A DNA stretch of 64,000 bases from Bacteroidota bacterium (GTDB lineage Bacteria; Bacteroidota; Bacteroidia; Flavobacteriales; Flavobacteriaceae), in the NCBI GenBank assembly GCA_023446155.1, contig JAEXIT010000017.1, positions 186,001 through 250,000 of the forward strand. Direction: 5' to 3'. The notes beneath the pieces were generated by a model. That model did not search any database. It was not told the origin of the DNA and was given only the letters and a program-made list of their open reading frames with translations. Shown here piece by piece: positions 43,931-52,815 of this stretch (position 1 is the stretch's first letter; every line of letters begins with the position of its first letter). The position numbers were made by a program, and so were the translations under genes.

Positions 43931-44467
43931 ATGATAAAGTTAAAAATAAGGAAAGAAGAAGAAGGCGACTTTAAAGTGGTTTTTAATCTGATTGAAAATG
44001 CTTTCGAAAATGTTGCATTCAGTGATCATCGGGAACAGTTTCTGGTAGAACGGTTGCGAAGTTCGGCTGCTTTTGTGCCGGAGTTATCCATTGTGGGAAT
44101 ACTGGAGGATAAAATAGTAGGGTATATTTTACTGACGCGAATAGTGATTAAAACCGAAAATGGAGCCGAAACAGAATCGTTGGCGTTGGCACCTGTAGCG
44201 GTTTTACAGGATTTTCAGGGAAAGGGAATCGGTGGGCAGTTGATCCGGGAAGCCCATCGTATCGCATCGGAAATGGGATTTGGTTCGGTGGTGGTGTTGG
44301 GACATGAAAAATATTACCCGCGATTTGGCTATAAAATAGCCGCAGTATACGGAATACAACTCCCGTTTAATGTGCCACCGGAAAATTGTATGATCATCGA
44401 ACTGATTCCCGGAGCGCTAAAAGGTGTGTCTGGCGTTGTGGTATATCCGAAAGCATTTTTTGAGTAA
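43931..44467 (+). CDS. GNAT N-acetyltransferase (YhbS-like)
   Basis: A 178-residue acetyl-CoA-dependent acetyltransferase. The N-terminal acceptor strand (KLKIRKEEEGDFKVVFNLIENAF) is followed by the acetyl-CoA loop LAPVAVLQDFQGKGIGGQLIREAHR, a standard Q/RxxGxG/A motif. The C-terminus has GHEKYYPRFGYKIA, typical of the YhbS group. The acceptor is unknown. Confidence 0.9.
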   Translation: MIKLKIRKEEEGDFKVVFNLIENAFENVAFSDHREQFLVERLRSSAAFVPELSIVGILEDKIVGYILLTRIVIKTENGAETESLALAPVAVLQDFQGKGIGGQLIREAHRIASEMGFGSVVVLGHEKYYPRFGYKIAAVYGIQLPFNVPPENCMIIELIPGALKGVSGVVVYPKAFFE

Positions 44468-44571
44468 TAATGCGTAGTTCGTCTGGACGAAATTGTAATG
44501 ATTACCGATTTTGATTTTCAAGATTCATAATTGTTGAATTTAAAAGGGAACTCAAAAATAGCATAAAAAGA

Positions 44572-44596
44572 GACAAAAAAGGACTTCTTTTTTGTC
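44572..44596. terminator. Possible terminator after the GNAT gene
   Basis: A 10-bp stem (GACAAAAAAG / CTTTTTTGTC) with a 5-nt loop, 104 bp after the stop. It is AT-rich, and the U-tract is inside the stem, so efficiency is uncertain. Confidence 0.45.
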
Positions 44597-44677
44597 CCTT
44601 GCTAGCAGGAGTCATTGGTAAATCGGATTAGAGCTATAACTGATTGACTGTAATTATCCAACCCGGTTTAGGAACCA

Positions 44678-45232
44678 TTAGAAAAAGAAATAACCTATAG
44701 ATAGTTGTATTACCCCATTTCTGTTTTTAGCAGAAGAACCTTCTAAATTGTTAATGTTTGTTAGTCCCAGATTGTATCTGGCACCAAAATTAAGTCCGTT
44801 GTTAAGTTTGTAGCCCAAACCAAAATTAACGCCAAAATCAACGGTTTTAAAAGCATCTTTTACATCCGTTTTTTCATTTTTAGCCGAAAGTAAAAAACCT
44901 ATTTGCGGTCCGGCTTCAACACTCAATCCTTTTATTAGATAATATTTTCCCATTAAAGGAATGTTCAGATAATTTAAAGCGACGGTAGCATCATTAATAC
45001 TATATCCCTGACCGGAATACAGTAGTTCCGGTTGAAAAGAAAATTTTTCTGAAATAGGAATTTCTGATAAAACACCAAAATTAAATGCCGTTACAACATC
45101 AATACCTTGGGTGTTATCACCACTAACAGCGGCAAAGTTTAAACCACCTTTAACCCCAAATTTAATTTTCTGGGCAGTAGCATTTGTCAATCCTAAAACG
45201 GTAAAAATAGCGAGTACTAAAATTTTTTTCAT
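44678..45232 (-). CDS. Small outer-membrane beta-barrel protein
   Basis: A 184-residue protein with a signal peptide (about 1-20, ending ATAQ) and an eight-stranded barrel pattern of the outer-membrane protein beta-barrel (OMP_b-brl) type: IKFGVKGGLNFAAVSGD, LSVEAGPQIGFLL, FGLGYKLNNGLNFGARYNLGL and a terminal strand ending SIGYFFF. The family is very common in Flavobacteriia and its substrates or roles are unknown. It lies 89 bp downstream of an AraC-type regulator gene, but a separate transcript is likely. Confidence 0.88.
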   Translation of the reverse strand: MKKILVLAIFTVLGLTNATAQKIKFGVKGGLNFAAVSGDNTQGIDVVTAFNFGVLSEIPISEKFSFQPELLYSGQGYSINDATVALNYLNIPLMGKYYLIKGLSVEAGPQIGFLLSAKNEKTDVKDAFKTVDFGVNFGLGYKLNNGLNFGARYNLGLTNINNLEGSSAKNRNGVIQLSIGYFFF

Positions 45233-45320
45233 AAAAATTGATTTGAATTATTTTGAGCCAAAATTGAGACAAGAAAAAGAAGAAAAGGTTTCAAAAGCTT
45301 AAAACTGTACAAATCGGGAC

Positions 45321-46457
45321 TTATTTTTGGGTGTTTTTATATTCGTTTGGCGTCTGACCGGTAACTTTTTTAAAGGCTTTATAAAAAGTTGTTTTTGAAG
45401 TAAAACCGGATTCCAATCCCATTGTCAACAAATTATAGTTTTCATATTCGGGATTGGAGATCATTTCCTTGACCGCTTCAACCCGATATTGATTGACGTA
45501 ATGTGTAAAGTTGTCTCCTGTTATGGTATTTATGATTTGTGAAACATATCCGGGGCTGATACCTAGTTTTTCAGCAACTTTCTCCCGGTTTAAGGTGCTA
45601 TCGGTATAAATGTGCTGCTCTTTGCAGAGGTACTCCAGTTTTTGAAAATAAAGATTATCCTCTGTGATCGCTTCTCGGGATTCTTCCGGGGCATTATTTT
45701 CTGCAATTTGCAGATCAGGATGTGAAATAGCCGCCTCTTGATTTAGAAAATTATAGATGGCCTCTTTGTTTTTGGCCAATTTATATTTGTAAATACCGAT
45801 ATAAGCCGTCCAGTGAATGATGAATGTTGCTGATAAAGCCAGAATGCTCATCGTAAAAGAAACGTTATATGGAAGAAATAAGCCGATCAAAGCGGTAATA
45901 AGAAAAGCAATTATCAATAAAGAAACAATCGATAATAAGGTGATGATCCATTTCTTCTCTTGGGAATCTTTTAGATGTCTTACCATAAAATAAGAGTAAA
46001 ACAGTAGAAATGGGATGAATGTAACGGCTAAAATAAGATGGATTAGACCAAGTATAGCGATCAGATTCATGGCCGATTTGGGAATAGAATACATTCCTGC
46101 AACAGTATCAAGATCACATATAATATTTAGAATAGCGGAATAGACAAATGGAATAAAACACAAATACGCTTTTTGTTTGCTTTTTACGCTATCGTCAATC
46201 CGGTTGATAATAAACAGGAATATAAAAGCGGGTAATAGAAATGTCCACTCAATATGATCAATAAAACGTAGAAAAGGATAGGGTGTAAAGGCTTCTTCGA
46301 TCTCAAAAACATGATTCAGTAAAATAATTGAAAGCGTAAATAGTAAATATGCCAGGTATTTATTGGAATTACTATTGAATAAGGAAGACTTTAAAATAAG
46401 TAAACCTAAGGCCATTCCCTGAAAAACCGCAATATTTAAAAGTGTTGTATAAATCAA
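45321..46457 (-). CDS. Membrane-bound AraC-type regulator
   Basis: A 378-residue protein. About seven hydrophobic helices (1-225) form a membrane sensor region; the C-terminus is an AraC helix-turn-helix pair (REKVAEKLGISPGYVSQIINTITGDNF, then LLTMGLESGFTSKTTFYKAFKKVTGQTPNEYK). The sensor type is unknown. Such one-component membrane AraC proteins are common in Bacteroidota and control nearby or distant genes. It may control the adjacent barrel gene, but no operator is identified. Confidence 0.9.
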   Translation of the reverse strand: MIYTTLLNIAVFQGMALGLLILKSSLFNSNSNKYLAYLLFTLSIILLNHVFEIEEAFTPYPFLRFIDHIEWTFLLPAFIFLFIINRIDDSVKSKQKAYLCFIPFVYSAILNIICDLDTVAGMYSIPKSAMNLIAILGLIHLILAVTFIPFLLFYSYFMVRHLKDSQEKKWIITLLSIVSLLIIAFLITALIGLFLPYNVSFTMSILALSATFIIHWTAYIGIYKYKLAKNKEAIYNFLNQEAAISHPDLQIAENNAPEESREAITEDNLYFQKLEYLCKEQHIYTDSTLNREKVAEKLGISPGYVSQIINTITGDNFTHYVNQYRVEAVKEMISNPEYENYNLLTMGLESGFTSKTTFYKAFKKVTGQTPNEYKNTQK

Positions 46458-46598
46458 GTAGTAATTTTTTAAAATATAGTTTTTTTGTAAGAATTGACAC
46501 TACGAATTTATAGTAATGCGAATAATTTTCTTAGGGGATTATGAAATGATTAACTAAAAGGATTGTGATTCGTGTAAAAAATAATAAAAGAATATTCG

Positions 46599-46641
46599 TA
46601 GTAGTGGGAACAGGATTTGAACTGTTGTTCACCATGGCGGA
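46599..46641 (-). pseudogene. tRNA-like remnant (3' half), copy E
   Basis: The plus-strand sequence GTAGTGGGAACAGGATTTGAA matches the 3' half of the initiator tRNA genes at 47.2-47.4 kb with changes, followed by CACCATGGCGGA, also found in the other degenerate copies. It lies just downstream of the GIY-YIG gene. Confidence 0.5.
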
Positions 46642-46654
46642 AGGAGTCCGTGGA

Positions 46655-46909
46655 TTATAGCGTTTGAATTAGATTTTTAATAAATTCTCTCCCGACTCCG
46701 GTTTTAAGGTATTTCTCTCTTTGCATTGCTTCGGATTTAGTCTTGAAAAATTCTACATATACTACTTTCCAAGGCCTAAACTTTATAGTATATCCTTTTG
46801 TCGCCAGAAAATTATGGGACTTAAATCGTTCGATTAAATTAGAAGTAAAACCAGTATAGTTTTTGTTAAACTTTTCAGAGTAAAGTATATAAACAACAAA
46901 TTCATCCAT
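46655..46909 (-). CDS. Small GIY-YIG nuclease domain protein
   Basis: An 84-residue single-domain protein of the UPF0213 type: YVVYILYS-type strand (here FVVYILYSEKFNKNYTGFT, the GIY-YIG pair), Arg28 in the following helix (LIERFKSHN) and a catalytic Glu in the helix SEAMQREKYLK. The domain cuts DNA in homing and repair enzymes; this subfamily has unclear substrates. It is flanked on both sides by degenerate tRNA fragments, an arrangement that suggests a history of movement or repeated recombination. Confidence 0.88.
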   Translation of the reverse strand: MDEFVVYILYSEKFNKNYTGFTSNLIERFKSHNFLATKGYTIKFRPWKVVYVEFFKTKSEAMQREKYLKTGVGREFIKNLIQTL

Positions 46910-46962
46910 GTGATAAAGTATTATAAGTGAAAAAAATATAAATATGTAGGGGGCTATTTTGC

Positions 46963-47038
46963 AACGGGAACAGAACTCGAACTTTGTCCGCCGTGGCGGA
47001 TATGAGCCCGACGAGCTGCCTACTGCTCTATCCCGCGC
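46963..47038 (-). pseudogene. Chimeric initiator tRNA relic, copy A
   Basis: The 5' half is identical to the intact tRNA-fMet genes up to the CAT anticodon. The 3' half is replaced by the degenerate type with a TCCGCC-ACG-GCGGA block and a mutated acceptor strand, so it cannot fold as a tRNA. Confidence 0.7.
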
Positions 47039-47070
47039 TGTGCGTTTATCCTCTCAGTATGTTTTTTAGT

Positions 47071-47127
47071 AGCGGGAACAAGGCTTAAACCTTTGTCCGC
47101 GGCGGCGGATATGAGCTCGACAATTTC
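47071..47127 (-). pseudogene. Truncated initiator tRNA relic, copy B
   Basis: It keeps the acceptor strand (plus-strand AGCGGGAACA) and the CCGCGGCGGCGGATATGAG block, then stops matching after the anticodon region, close to a terminator hairpin. Confidence 0.65.
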
Positions 47128-47132
47128 AAACA

Positions 47133-47163
47133 AAAAAGCCCCTATAAAAATATAGGGGCTTTC
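47133..47163 (-). terminator. Terminator of the tRNA-fMet transcript
   Basis: A 9-bp perfect stem (GCCCCTATA / TATAGGGGC) with an AAAA loop, followed on the minus strand by a six-T run. It ends transcription just after the intact tRNA at 47168-47240. Confidence 0.85.
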
Positions 47164-47167
47164 TTAG

Positions 47168-47240
47168 TAGCGGGAACAGGACTCGAACCTGTGACCTTCG
47201 GGTTATGAGCCCGACGAGCTGCCTACTGCTCTATCCCGCG
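47168..47240 (-). tRNA. tRNA-fMet (CAT), copy 1
   Basis: A 73-nt cloverleaf. The 5' end CGCGGGA pairs with TCCCGC except at position 1-72, the mismatch typical of initiators. The anticodon loop CTCATAA is flanked by GGG and CCC pairs, another initiator hallmark. The T-loop TTCGAGT is normal. CCA is not encoded (CTA follows). Confidence 0.95.
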
Positions 47241-47273
47241 CTGTGCGTTTATACTCTCAGTATGTTTTCTTAG

Positions 47274-47350
47274 TAGCGGGAACAAGGCTTAAACCTTTGT
47301 CCACCGCGGCGGATATGAGCCTGACAATTTGTCTACTACTTTATCCTCTC
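47274..47350 (-). pseudogene. Degenerate initiator tRNA, copy D
   Basis: Full length but with many changes: T-loop region TTTAAGCC, an inserted CCGCCGCGG-type block in place of the anticodon-stem 3' side, and a broken acceptor stem. It lies between the two intact copies. Confidence 0.7.
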
Positions 47351-47364
47351 AGTATGTTTTTTAG

Positions 47365-47437
47365 TAGCGGGAACAGGACTCGAACCTGTGACCTTCGGGT
47401 TATGAGCCCGACGAGCTGCCTACTGCTCTATCCCGCG
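47365..47437 (-). tRNA. tRNA-fMet (CAT), copy 2
   Basis: Identical to copy 1 over the 73-nt body, including the unpaired first base and the three G-C pairs of the anticodon stem. It is the first tRNA of the minus-strand array, upstream of era in divergent orientation. Confidence 0.95.
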
Positions 47438-47529
47438 ATGTTTCGAGTGCAAAACTACAACGAATATTTGGATTAGCAAGACTTTTTTTAAAAAAAATAA
47501 AAAATACAGTCTTATTCGCCTGATATGCC

Positions 47530-47537
47530 TACCTTTG
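47530..47537 (+). promoter_or_regulatory. -7 element of era
   Basis: TACCTTTG matches TAnnTTTG exactly, 18 bp before the era start. It lies inside the small palindrome GCCTACCTTTGTAGGC. No TTG is found upstream at the right distance. Confidence 0.45.
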
Positions 47538-47555
47538 TAGGCTAAAATTTTTACT

Positions 47556-48440
47556 ATGGCACACAAAGCAGGTTTTGTTAACATCATCGGGAATCCCAAT
47601 GTCGGGAAATCGACATTGATGAATGCCTTTGTTGGCGAACGCCTTTCTATTATAACGTCTAAAGCACAAACCACTCGTCACCGTATTCTGGGAATTGTAA
47701 ACGGAGAGGATTTCCAAATCCTGTTTTCCGATACACCGGGAATCATCAAACCGGCGTATGAATTACAATCGTCGATGATGGATTTTGTAAAATCCGCTTT
47801 CGAAGATGCCGATGTATTGGTCTATATGGTCGAAATCGGAGAGAAGGAATTAAAAGACGAAGCGTTCTTTAATAAAATCATCCATGCCAAAATCCCGGTA
47901 TTGTTGTTGTTAAACAAAATCGACAAATCCAACCAGGAACAACTGGAAGAACAGGTAAACCTTTGGAAAGAAAAAGTGCCCAATGCCGAAATTTTCCCGA
48001 TTTCAGCCCTTGAAAATTTTAATGTAAGTACCGTATTCGATAGGATTATCGAATTATTACCGGAATCCCCGGCCTATTATCCGAAAGATGCTTTAACCGA
48101 TAAACCGGAGCGTTTCTTTGTAAACGAAACCATCCGCGAAAAAATCCTGTTGCATTACGAAAAAGAAATTCCGTACTCCGTAGAGATTGAAACGGAAGAA
48201 TTTAAAGAAGACGACGACATTATCCGAATCCGGGCGGTGATCATGGTCGAACGCGATACGCAAAAAGGAATCATCATCGGACATAAAGGTGCTGCCATCA
48301 AAAAAGTAGGAATTGAAGCCCGACAAGATCTCGAGAAATTCTTTGGAAAGCAGATCCATATCGAAATGTTCGTGAAAGTGAACAAAGACTGGCGAAACAG
48401 CAGTTATCAGTTACGCCGTTTCGGATACAATCAGAAATAA
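47556..48440 (+). CDS. era: GTPase Era
   Basis: A 294-residue ribosome-assembly GTPase that binds the 3' end of 16S rRNA. G1 is GNPNVGKST, G3 DTPGI and G4 NKID, followed by a KH domain (GIIIGHKGAAIKKVGIEARQDLEKFFG). Length fits the family. It is separated from der by 82 bp; both act in ribosome maturation, and the order era-der is common in Bacteroidota. Confidence 0.98.
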   Translation: MAHKAGFVNIIGNPNVGKSTLMNAFVGERLSIITSKAQTTRHRILGIVNGEDFQILFSDTPGIIKPAYELQSSMMDFVKSAFEDADVLVYMVEIGEKELKDEAFFNKIIHAKIPVLLLLNKIDKSNQEQLEEQVNLWKEKVPNAEIFPISALENFNVSTVFDRIIELLPESPAYYPKDALTDKPERFFVNETIREKILLHYEKEIPYSVEIETEEFKEDDDIIRIRAVIMVERDTQKGIIIGHKGAAIKKVGIEARQDLEKFFGKQIHIEMFVKVNKDWRNSSYQLRRFGYNQK

Positions 48441-48498
48441 AATACAAAATAGAGAATAGTGTTGTAGTTGGGATAAGGCCGCTACAATTAAAATAATG

Positions 48499-48506
48499 TA
48501 CTTTTG
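48499..48506 (+). promoter_or_regulatory. -7 element of der
   Basis: TACTTTTG matches TAnnTTTG, 17 bp upstream of the der start. It suggests der also has its own promoter. Confidence 0.45.
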
Positions 48507-48522
48507 CAAAAAATAAAGAAAG

Positions 48523-49833
48523 ATGAATAATATCGTAGCCATAGTTGGAAGGCCTAATGTAGGAAAATCCACTTTTTTTAACCGATTGATTCAGCGTCGT
48601 GATGCCATTGTCGATTCGGTAAGTGGTGTTACCCGTGACCGTAACTACGGAAAAAGTGAATGGAATGGAAAAGAGTTCTCCGTGATCGACACCGGAGGAT
48701 ATATTAAAGGTTCCGACGATATTTTTGAAGGCGAAATCCGCCGTCAGGTAGAATTGGCCATCGATGAAGCCGATGCGATCATTTTTATGGTCGATGTGGA
48801 AGAAGGTATCACGCCGATGGACGATGAAGTGGCAAAACTGTTGCGTAAAGTAACCAAGCCCGTTTTGCTTGCCGTAAACAAAGTAGACAATGCGATGCGT
48901 GAAAAAGACGCATTCGAATTTTATAACCTGGGATTGGGTGAATACTATACCATTGCCGGAATGAACGGAAGTGGAACCGGTGAATTGCTGGATGCTTTGG
49001 TGGAATTATTACCGGAACTTCCGGATGCGGTGGAAGAAGAAAATCCGCTACCGCGTTTTGCTGTAGTGGGACGACCTAATGCCGGGAAATCGTCGTTTAT
49101 CAATGCACTAATCGGAGAAGATCGTTTTGTAGTAACCGATATTGCCGGTACAACCCGTGACGCGATCGATACCAAATACAACCGTTTCGGATTTGAATTT
49201 AACTTAGTCGATACGGCTGGAATCCGTAGAAAAGCGAAGGTAAAAGAAGATTTGGAATTCTATTCCGTAATGCGTTCCATTCGTGCGATCGAACACAGTG
49301 ATGTTTGTATCCTGATGATCGATGCGACCCGTGGTTTTGAAGGACAGGATCAGAGTATTTTCTGGTTGGCCGAAAAAAACCGAAAAGGGGTAGTGATTCT
49401 GGTAAATAAATGGGATTTGGTGGAAAAAGATACCATGTCGACACGCGATTATGAAGCGCGAATCCGTCAGGAAATTGCGCCGTTTACCGATGTGCCAATC
49501 TTGTTTGTGTCTGCATTGACCAAACAACGACTTTTAAAGGCTCTGGAAACCGCTGTTGAGGTATTCGAAAACCGTAAGCAACGTATTGCAACGTCAAAAT
49601 TCAACGAATTGATGTTGCCAATTATCGAGCATACACCGCCACCGGCATTAAAAGGGAAATACATCAAAATTAAATACTGTATGCAATTGCCAACACCAAC
49701 GCCTCAGTTTGTGTTTTTTGCCAATCTACCACAGTATGTTAAAGATCCGTACAAACGTTTTATCGAAAACAAATTACGTGAGAATTACAACTTTTCAGGG
49801 GTGCCAATTGATATTTATTTCAGACAGAAATAG
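48523..49833 (+). CDS. der: Ribosome-associated GTPase Der (EngA)
   Basis: A 436-residue protein with two GTPase domains in tandem (G1 GRPNVGKST at about 8-16 and GRPNAGKSS near 184-192; G3 DTGGY and DTAGI; G4 NKVD and NKWD) and a C-terminal KH-like domain. It acts in 50S subunit assembly. A strong hairpin and T-run follow 52 bp after the stop. Confidence 0.98.
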   Translation: MNNIVAIVGRPNVGKSTFFNRLIQRRDAIVDSVSGVTRDRNYGKSEWNGKEFSVIDTGGYIKGSDDIFEGEIRRQVELAIDEADAIIFMVDVEEGITPMDDEVAKLLRKVTKPVLLAVNKVDNAMREKDAFEFYNLGLGEYYTIAGMNGSGTGELLDALVELLPELPDAVEEENPLPRFAVVGRPNAGKSSFINALIGEDRFVVTDIAGTTRDAIDTKYNRFGFEFNLVDTAGIRRKAKVKEDLEFYSVMRSIRAIEHSDVCILMIDATRGFEGQDQSIFWLAEKNRKGVVILVNKWDLVEKDTMSTRDYEARIRQEIAPFTDVPILFVSALTKQRLLKALETAVEVFENRKQRIATSKFNELMLPIIEHTPPPALKGKYIKIKYCMQLPTPTPQFVFFANLPQYVKDPYKRFIENKLRENYNFSGVPIDIYFRQK

Positions 49834-49885
49834 TTTGTTAAAATTTCTATAAGGATTCCTTTTTTTATATACGAAATCATTTCTT

Positions 49886-49924
49886 TTGCGGTTATTATGT
49901 TGACATATTAACCGCAATTTTTTT
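49886..49924 (+). terminator. Terminator after der
   Basis: A 9-bp outer stem (TTGCGGTTA / TAACCGCAA) with an inner 4-bp stem, followed by seven T. It ends 8 bp before the next start codon, so it could also attenuate that gene. Confidence 0.8.
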
Positions 49925-49931
49925 TATACTA

Positions 49932-52724
49932 ATGCAAAAAATCACCTTACTTTTTGCGTTTTTGTTGATTAGTTGCCTCTCCTTTGCGCAAAATAATATG
50001 GTGCTAAAAGGGAAGGTGATAGACAAAAACTCAGGATTACCAGCCGAATCCGTAACCGTTTATCTTTCGGTTGTAAAAGATTCGACACTTATTGACTACA
50101 CGATTACCAACAAAGCGGGAAATTTTGAACTCAGCATTAAAAAAATTGCACAACCCGTTTTCCTGAAAATATCCATGGTCGGTTATCAGGATTATAGGCA
50201 GGTGTTTGAAAATATAACCGAATCACAGGATTTTGGAACCATTGCCATTGTGGAATCACCAAAAACTTTGGGTGAGGTGATTGTAAAAACCGAGGCACCG
50301 CCCATCCGAATTAAAAAAGACACCTTAGAATTTAATGCCGCCTCGTTTAAAGTGCGTCCGGATTCCAATGTCGAAACATTGTTAAAACAATTGCCAGGTG
50401 TTGAAGTCGATAATGGCAAAGTGACCGTAAACGGAAAGGAAGTCAACCAGATATTGGTGAATGGTAAGCCGTTTTTCGATAAAGACGGAAAGATTGCCTT
50501 ACAAAGTTTACCATCTGAAATCATCAATAAAATACAGGTAACCGATACCAAAACCAAAAAAGAAGAATTGTCCGGACAAAAGGCGAGCTCCAATAATGCT
50601 ACGATTAACCTGACGATAGACGAAGATAAAAACAAGGGTTTTTTTGGACGATTTACCGGCGGTTATGGTACCGATAGCCGTTACGAAAGCAGTGCCTTGG
50701 TTAACTATTTTAAAGGAAAGCGTAAGATTAGCGTTTTGGGATCGTCCAATAATATCAACTCGACCGGATTCTCGATGAATGAAATTTTCGACAATATGGG
50801 GGGAGGGCGTAATGCTTCTGTGAATATTGGCGGAGATGGCAGTTTTGGGGTTAATGGGATGAATTTTGGCGGCGGAAAAGGAATTACCCAATCCAATATG
50901 GCCGGTGTAAATTATGCCGATGAATTCTTTAAAGGATTTGATATAAGCGGCAATTATTTTTATACCGATGCGACGTCAAAAAATACCAATAAAAGCCGGT
51001 ATCAGAACTTTCTTCCGGATCGGACCATTATAACCGAATCGGCCGGAAATACACGGGAAGACCGCTATATGCACAATGGCGCTGTAACAATTGACTACAA
51101 AATTGATTCCACGACGACTTTGTTTGTTTCACCGCGATTTACCAAAGGGAATAGCAAATACAAAAGCCAGTCGGAAGAGGCGACGATGAATGAAAACAAC
51201 CGGGTTTTGAACGATAGTGACAGCAATTTGTATAACGAAAGCGACAGTCAGAGTTTTTCAAACGCCCTTAGTTTTAATAAACAGTTTGGAAAAAAAGGGA
51301 GAAGTCTTGGCGTTGATCTCGATAATTCCAATTCAAAAGATATCGGAAGCAATTTAAACCAATCGAAAACCCGTTTTTACGATGATAACGGCGCGTTGCT
51401 TCGAACCGATAACCGGGATCAGATTCGCTACAACCGAAACTTTAACGACCGTGTGGGGATCGACCTGGAATATATGGAACCGATTATGGATTCCGTACGT
51501 TTGAAGTTGGCTGTAGATTATAGTTGGAATAAAACATTGGACAATAAAACCGCCTATAACTTCGATGAGACCACAGGAGAGTATACGATGCAAAACGATA
51601 CACTCTCCAATTTCCTTCGGTCTACCACGACTACGATAAATCCAAAAGCCGGAATCAATATCGTAAAAAATAAATTCTTCCTGAATAGTTATTTCGGAAC
51701 CAATATTACCCGTTTGGACAACGAATCGTTTTACCTGTATCGGAACACCAAATTGATACGGGATTATATACTGCCATCGGCTTCGTTATTTATGAGCTAC
51801 AAACTGTCGAAAGCCAAATCGGTTTCGATGAATTATTCGTATCGGGTTGCGTTCCCGTCGGCCGGTCAGTTGTTGCCGGTAGAAGATCCGTCAAATGCGT
51901 TGGTCAGTTATATCGGTAATCCGGATTTAAGTCCAACCAAGAGTCATTCCGCGGGAATTTATCTCCGAAACTATAATTATTCTAGCCGATCCGGTTATAG
52001 TCTTTCGTTTAATGGTCAGTATTACGACAGTCAGATTATTTCGTCAACTATATATGATGAAAGCGCAAAACGTTTTACGACCTATCAGAACATATCCGGA
52101 GGTTTTAACCTATCGGGAGGCGGAAATTGGAACAAAAGCTATACCATCGATATGCATAAAATCCGATTTGGTATTTCGCCGAATCTAAGTCTGACAAAAG
52201 ACAAAGGCTATACCAACGGAGAACTATTTGATGCGATGAACTATCGTTTTCGTACCCGATTTAATGTAAACTGGGATTATGGCGAATTGTTGACCGTTTC
52301 ACCGTCGTACAATTATTCATATAACGTAACCAATTATACCAATTACAGTGTGAACTCGGCTTCCAACTATACGCATCAGTTAAACCTGCAAACCACAAGT
52401 TATTGGCCGAAAGGATTGGTAATTGGAAATGATTTTAGCTATACCTATAACTCGGCTATTTCCGACGGTTTTAAAAAGGATTTTTACCTGTGGAATACCA
52501 GTGTGGGCTATAATTTCTTTGATGACAGAATGTTGTTTAAAGTTAAAGTTTACGATTTACTCAATCAAAATCAAAGTGCCATTCGGACAATTGGAGCGAC
52601 TAGTATTCGAGACGAGGAAAACACCGTATTAAAGCGCTATGCAATGTTTTCGCTGACATATAAGATTGAAAAATTTGCCGGAAAAGAACAAAAAGAAAAG
52701 GGAAGAAGGCCGAGAGGTTTTTAA
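49932..52724 (+). CDS. TonB-receptor-like outer-membrane barrel protein
   Basis: A 930-residue protein: signal peptide (about 1-20, ending SFAQ), a CarboxypepD_reg-like domain (about 22-115, MVLKGKVIDKNSGLPAESVTVYL), a plug-like domain (about 120-215, VETLLKQLPGVEVDNGKVTVNGKEV) and a long barrel of the outer membrane protein beta-barrel family with a Gly/Asn-rich stretch near 275-320. The C-terminus is basic (KEQKEKGRRPRGF) after the last strand. It resembles SusC/TonB-type receptors of unknown ligand. No SusD partner is adjacent, which argues against glycan uptake. Confidence 0.9.
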   Translation: MQKITLLFAFLLISCLSFAQNNMVLKGKVIDKNSGLPAESVTVYLSVVKDSTLIDYTITNKAGNFELSIKKIAQPVFLKISMVGYQDYRQVFENITESQDFGTIAIVESPKTLGEVIVKTEAPPIRIKKDTLEFNAASFKVRPDSNVETLLKQLPGVEVDNGKVTVNGKEVNQILVNGKPFFDKDGKIALQSLPSEIINKIQVTDTKTKKEELSGQKASSNNATINLTIDEDKNKGFFGRFTGGYGTDSRYESSALVNYFKGKRKISVLGSSNNINSTGFSMNEIFDNMGGGRNASVNIGGDGSFGVNGMNFGGGKGITQSNMAGVNYADEFFKGFDISGNYFYTDATSKNTNKSRYQNFLPDRTIITESAGNTREDRYMHNGAVTIDYKIDSTTTLFVSPRFTKGNSKYKSQSEEATMNENNRVLNDSDSNLYNESDSQSFSNALSFNKQFGKKGRSLGVDLDNSNSKDIGSNLNQSKTRFYDDNGALLRTDNRDQIRYNRNFNDRVGIDLEYMEPIMDSVRLKLAVDYSWNKTLDNKTAYNFDETTGEYTMQNDTLSNFLRSTTTTINPKAGINIVKNKFFLNSYFGTNITRLDNESFYLYRNTKLIRDYILPSASLFMSYKLSKAKSVSMNYSYRVAFPSAGQLLPVEDPSNALVSYIGNPDLSPTKSHSAGIYLRNYNYSSRSGYSLSFNGQYYDSQIISSTIYDESAKRFTTYQNISGGFNLSGGGNWNKSYTIDMHKIRFGISPNLSLTKDKGYTNGELFDAMNYRFRTRFNVNWDYGELLTVSPSYNYSYNVTNYTNYSVNSASNYTHQLNLQTTSYWPKGLVIGNDFSYTYNSAISDGFKKDFYLWNTSVGYNFFDDRMLFKVKVYDLLNQNQSAIRTIGATSIRDEENTVLKRYAMFSLTYKIEKFAGKEQKEKGRRPRGF

Positions 52725-52744
52725 AAAAAATCGAAAAAAGAAAG

Positions 52745-52772
52745 AGAAGCTGTGAAAACGGCTTCTTTTTTT
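52745..52772 (+). terminator. Terminator after the barrel gene
   Basis: An 8-bp stem with one G-U pair (AGAAGCTG / CGGCTTCT), a TGAAAA loop and eight T, 20 bp past the stop. Confidence 0.85.
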
Positions 52773-52815
52773 TGCTTATACCGAAGTATATTTGCGAAAA
52801 AATTGAAAAAGAAAG

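Noticed and set aside
49932..52724. SusC-type glycan receptor
   Set aside because: No SusD partner or glycoside hydrolase gene is near, and the barrel family is a different one.
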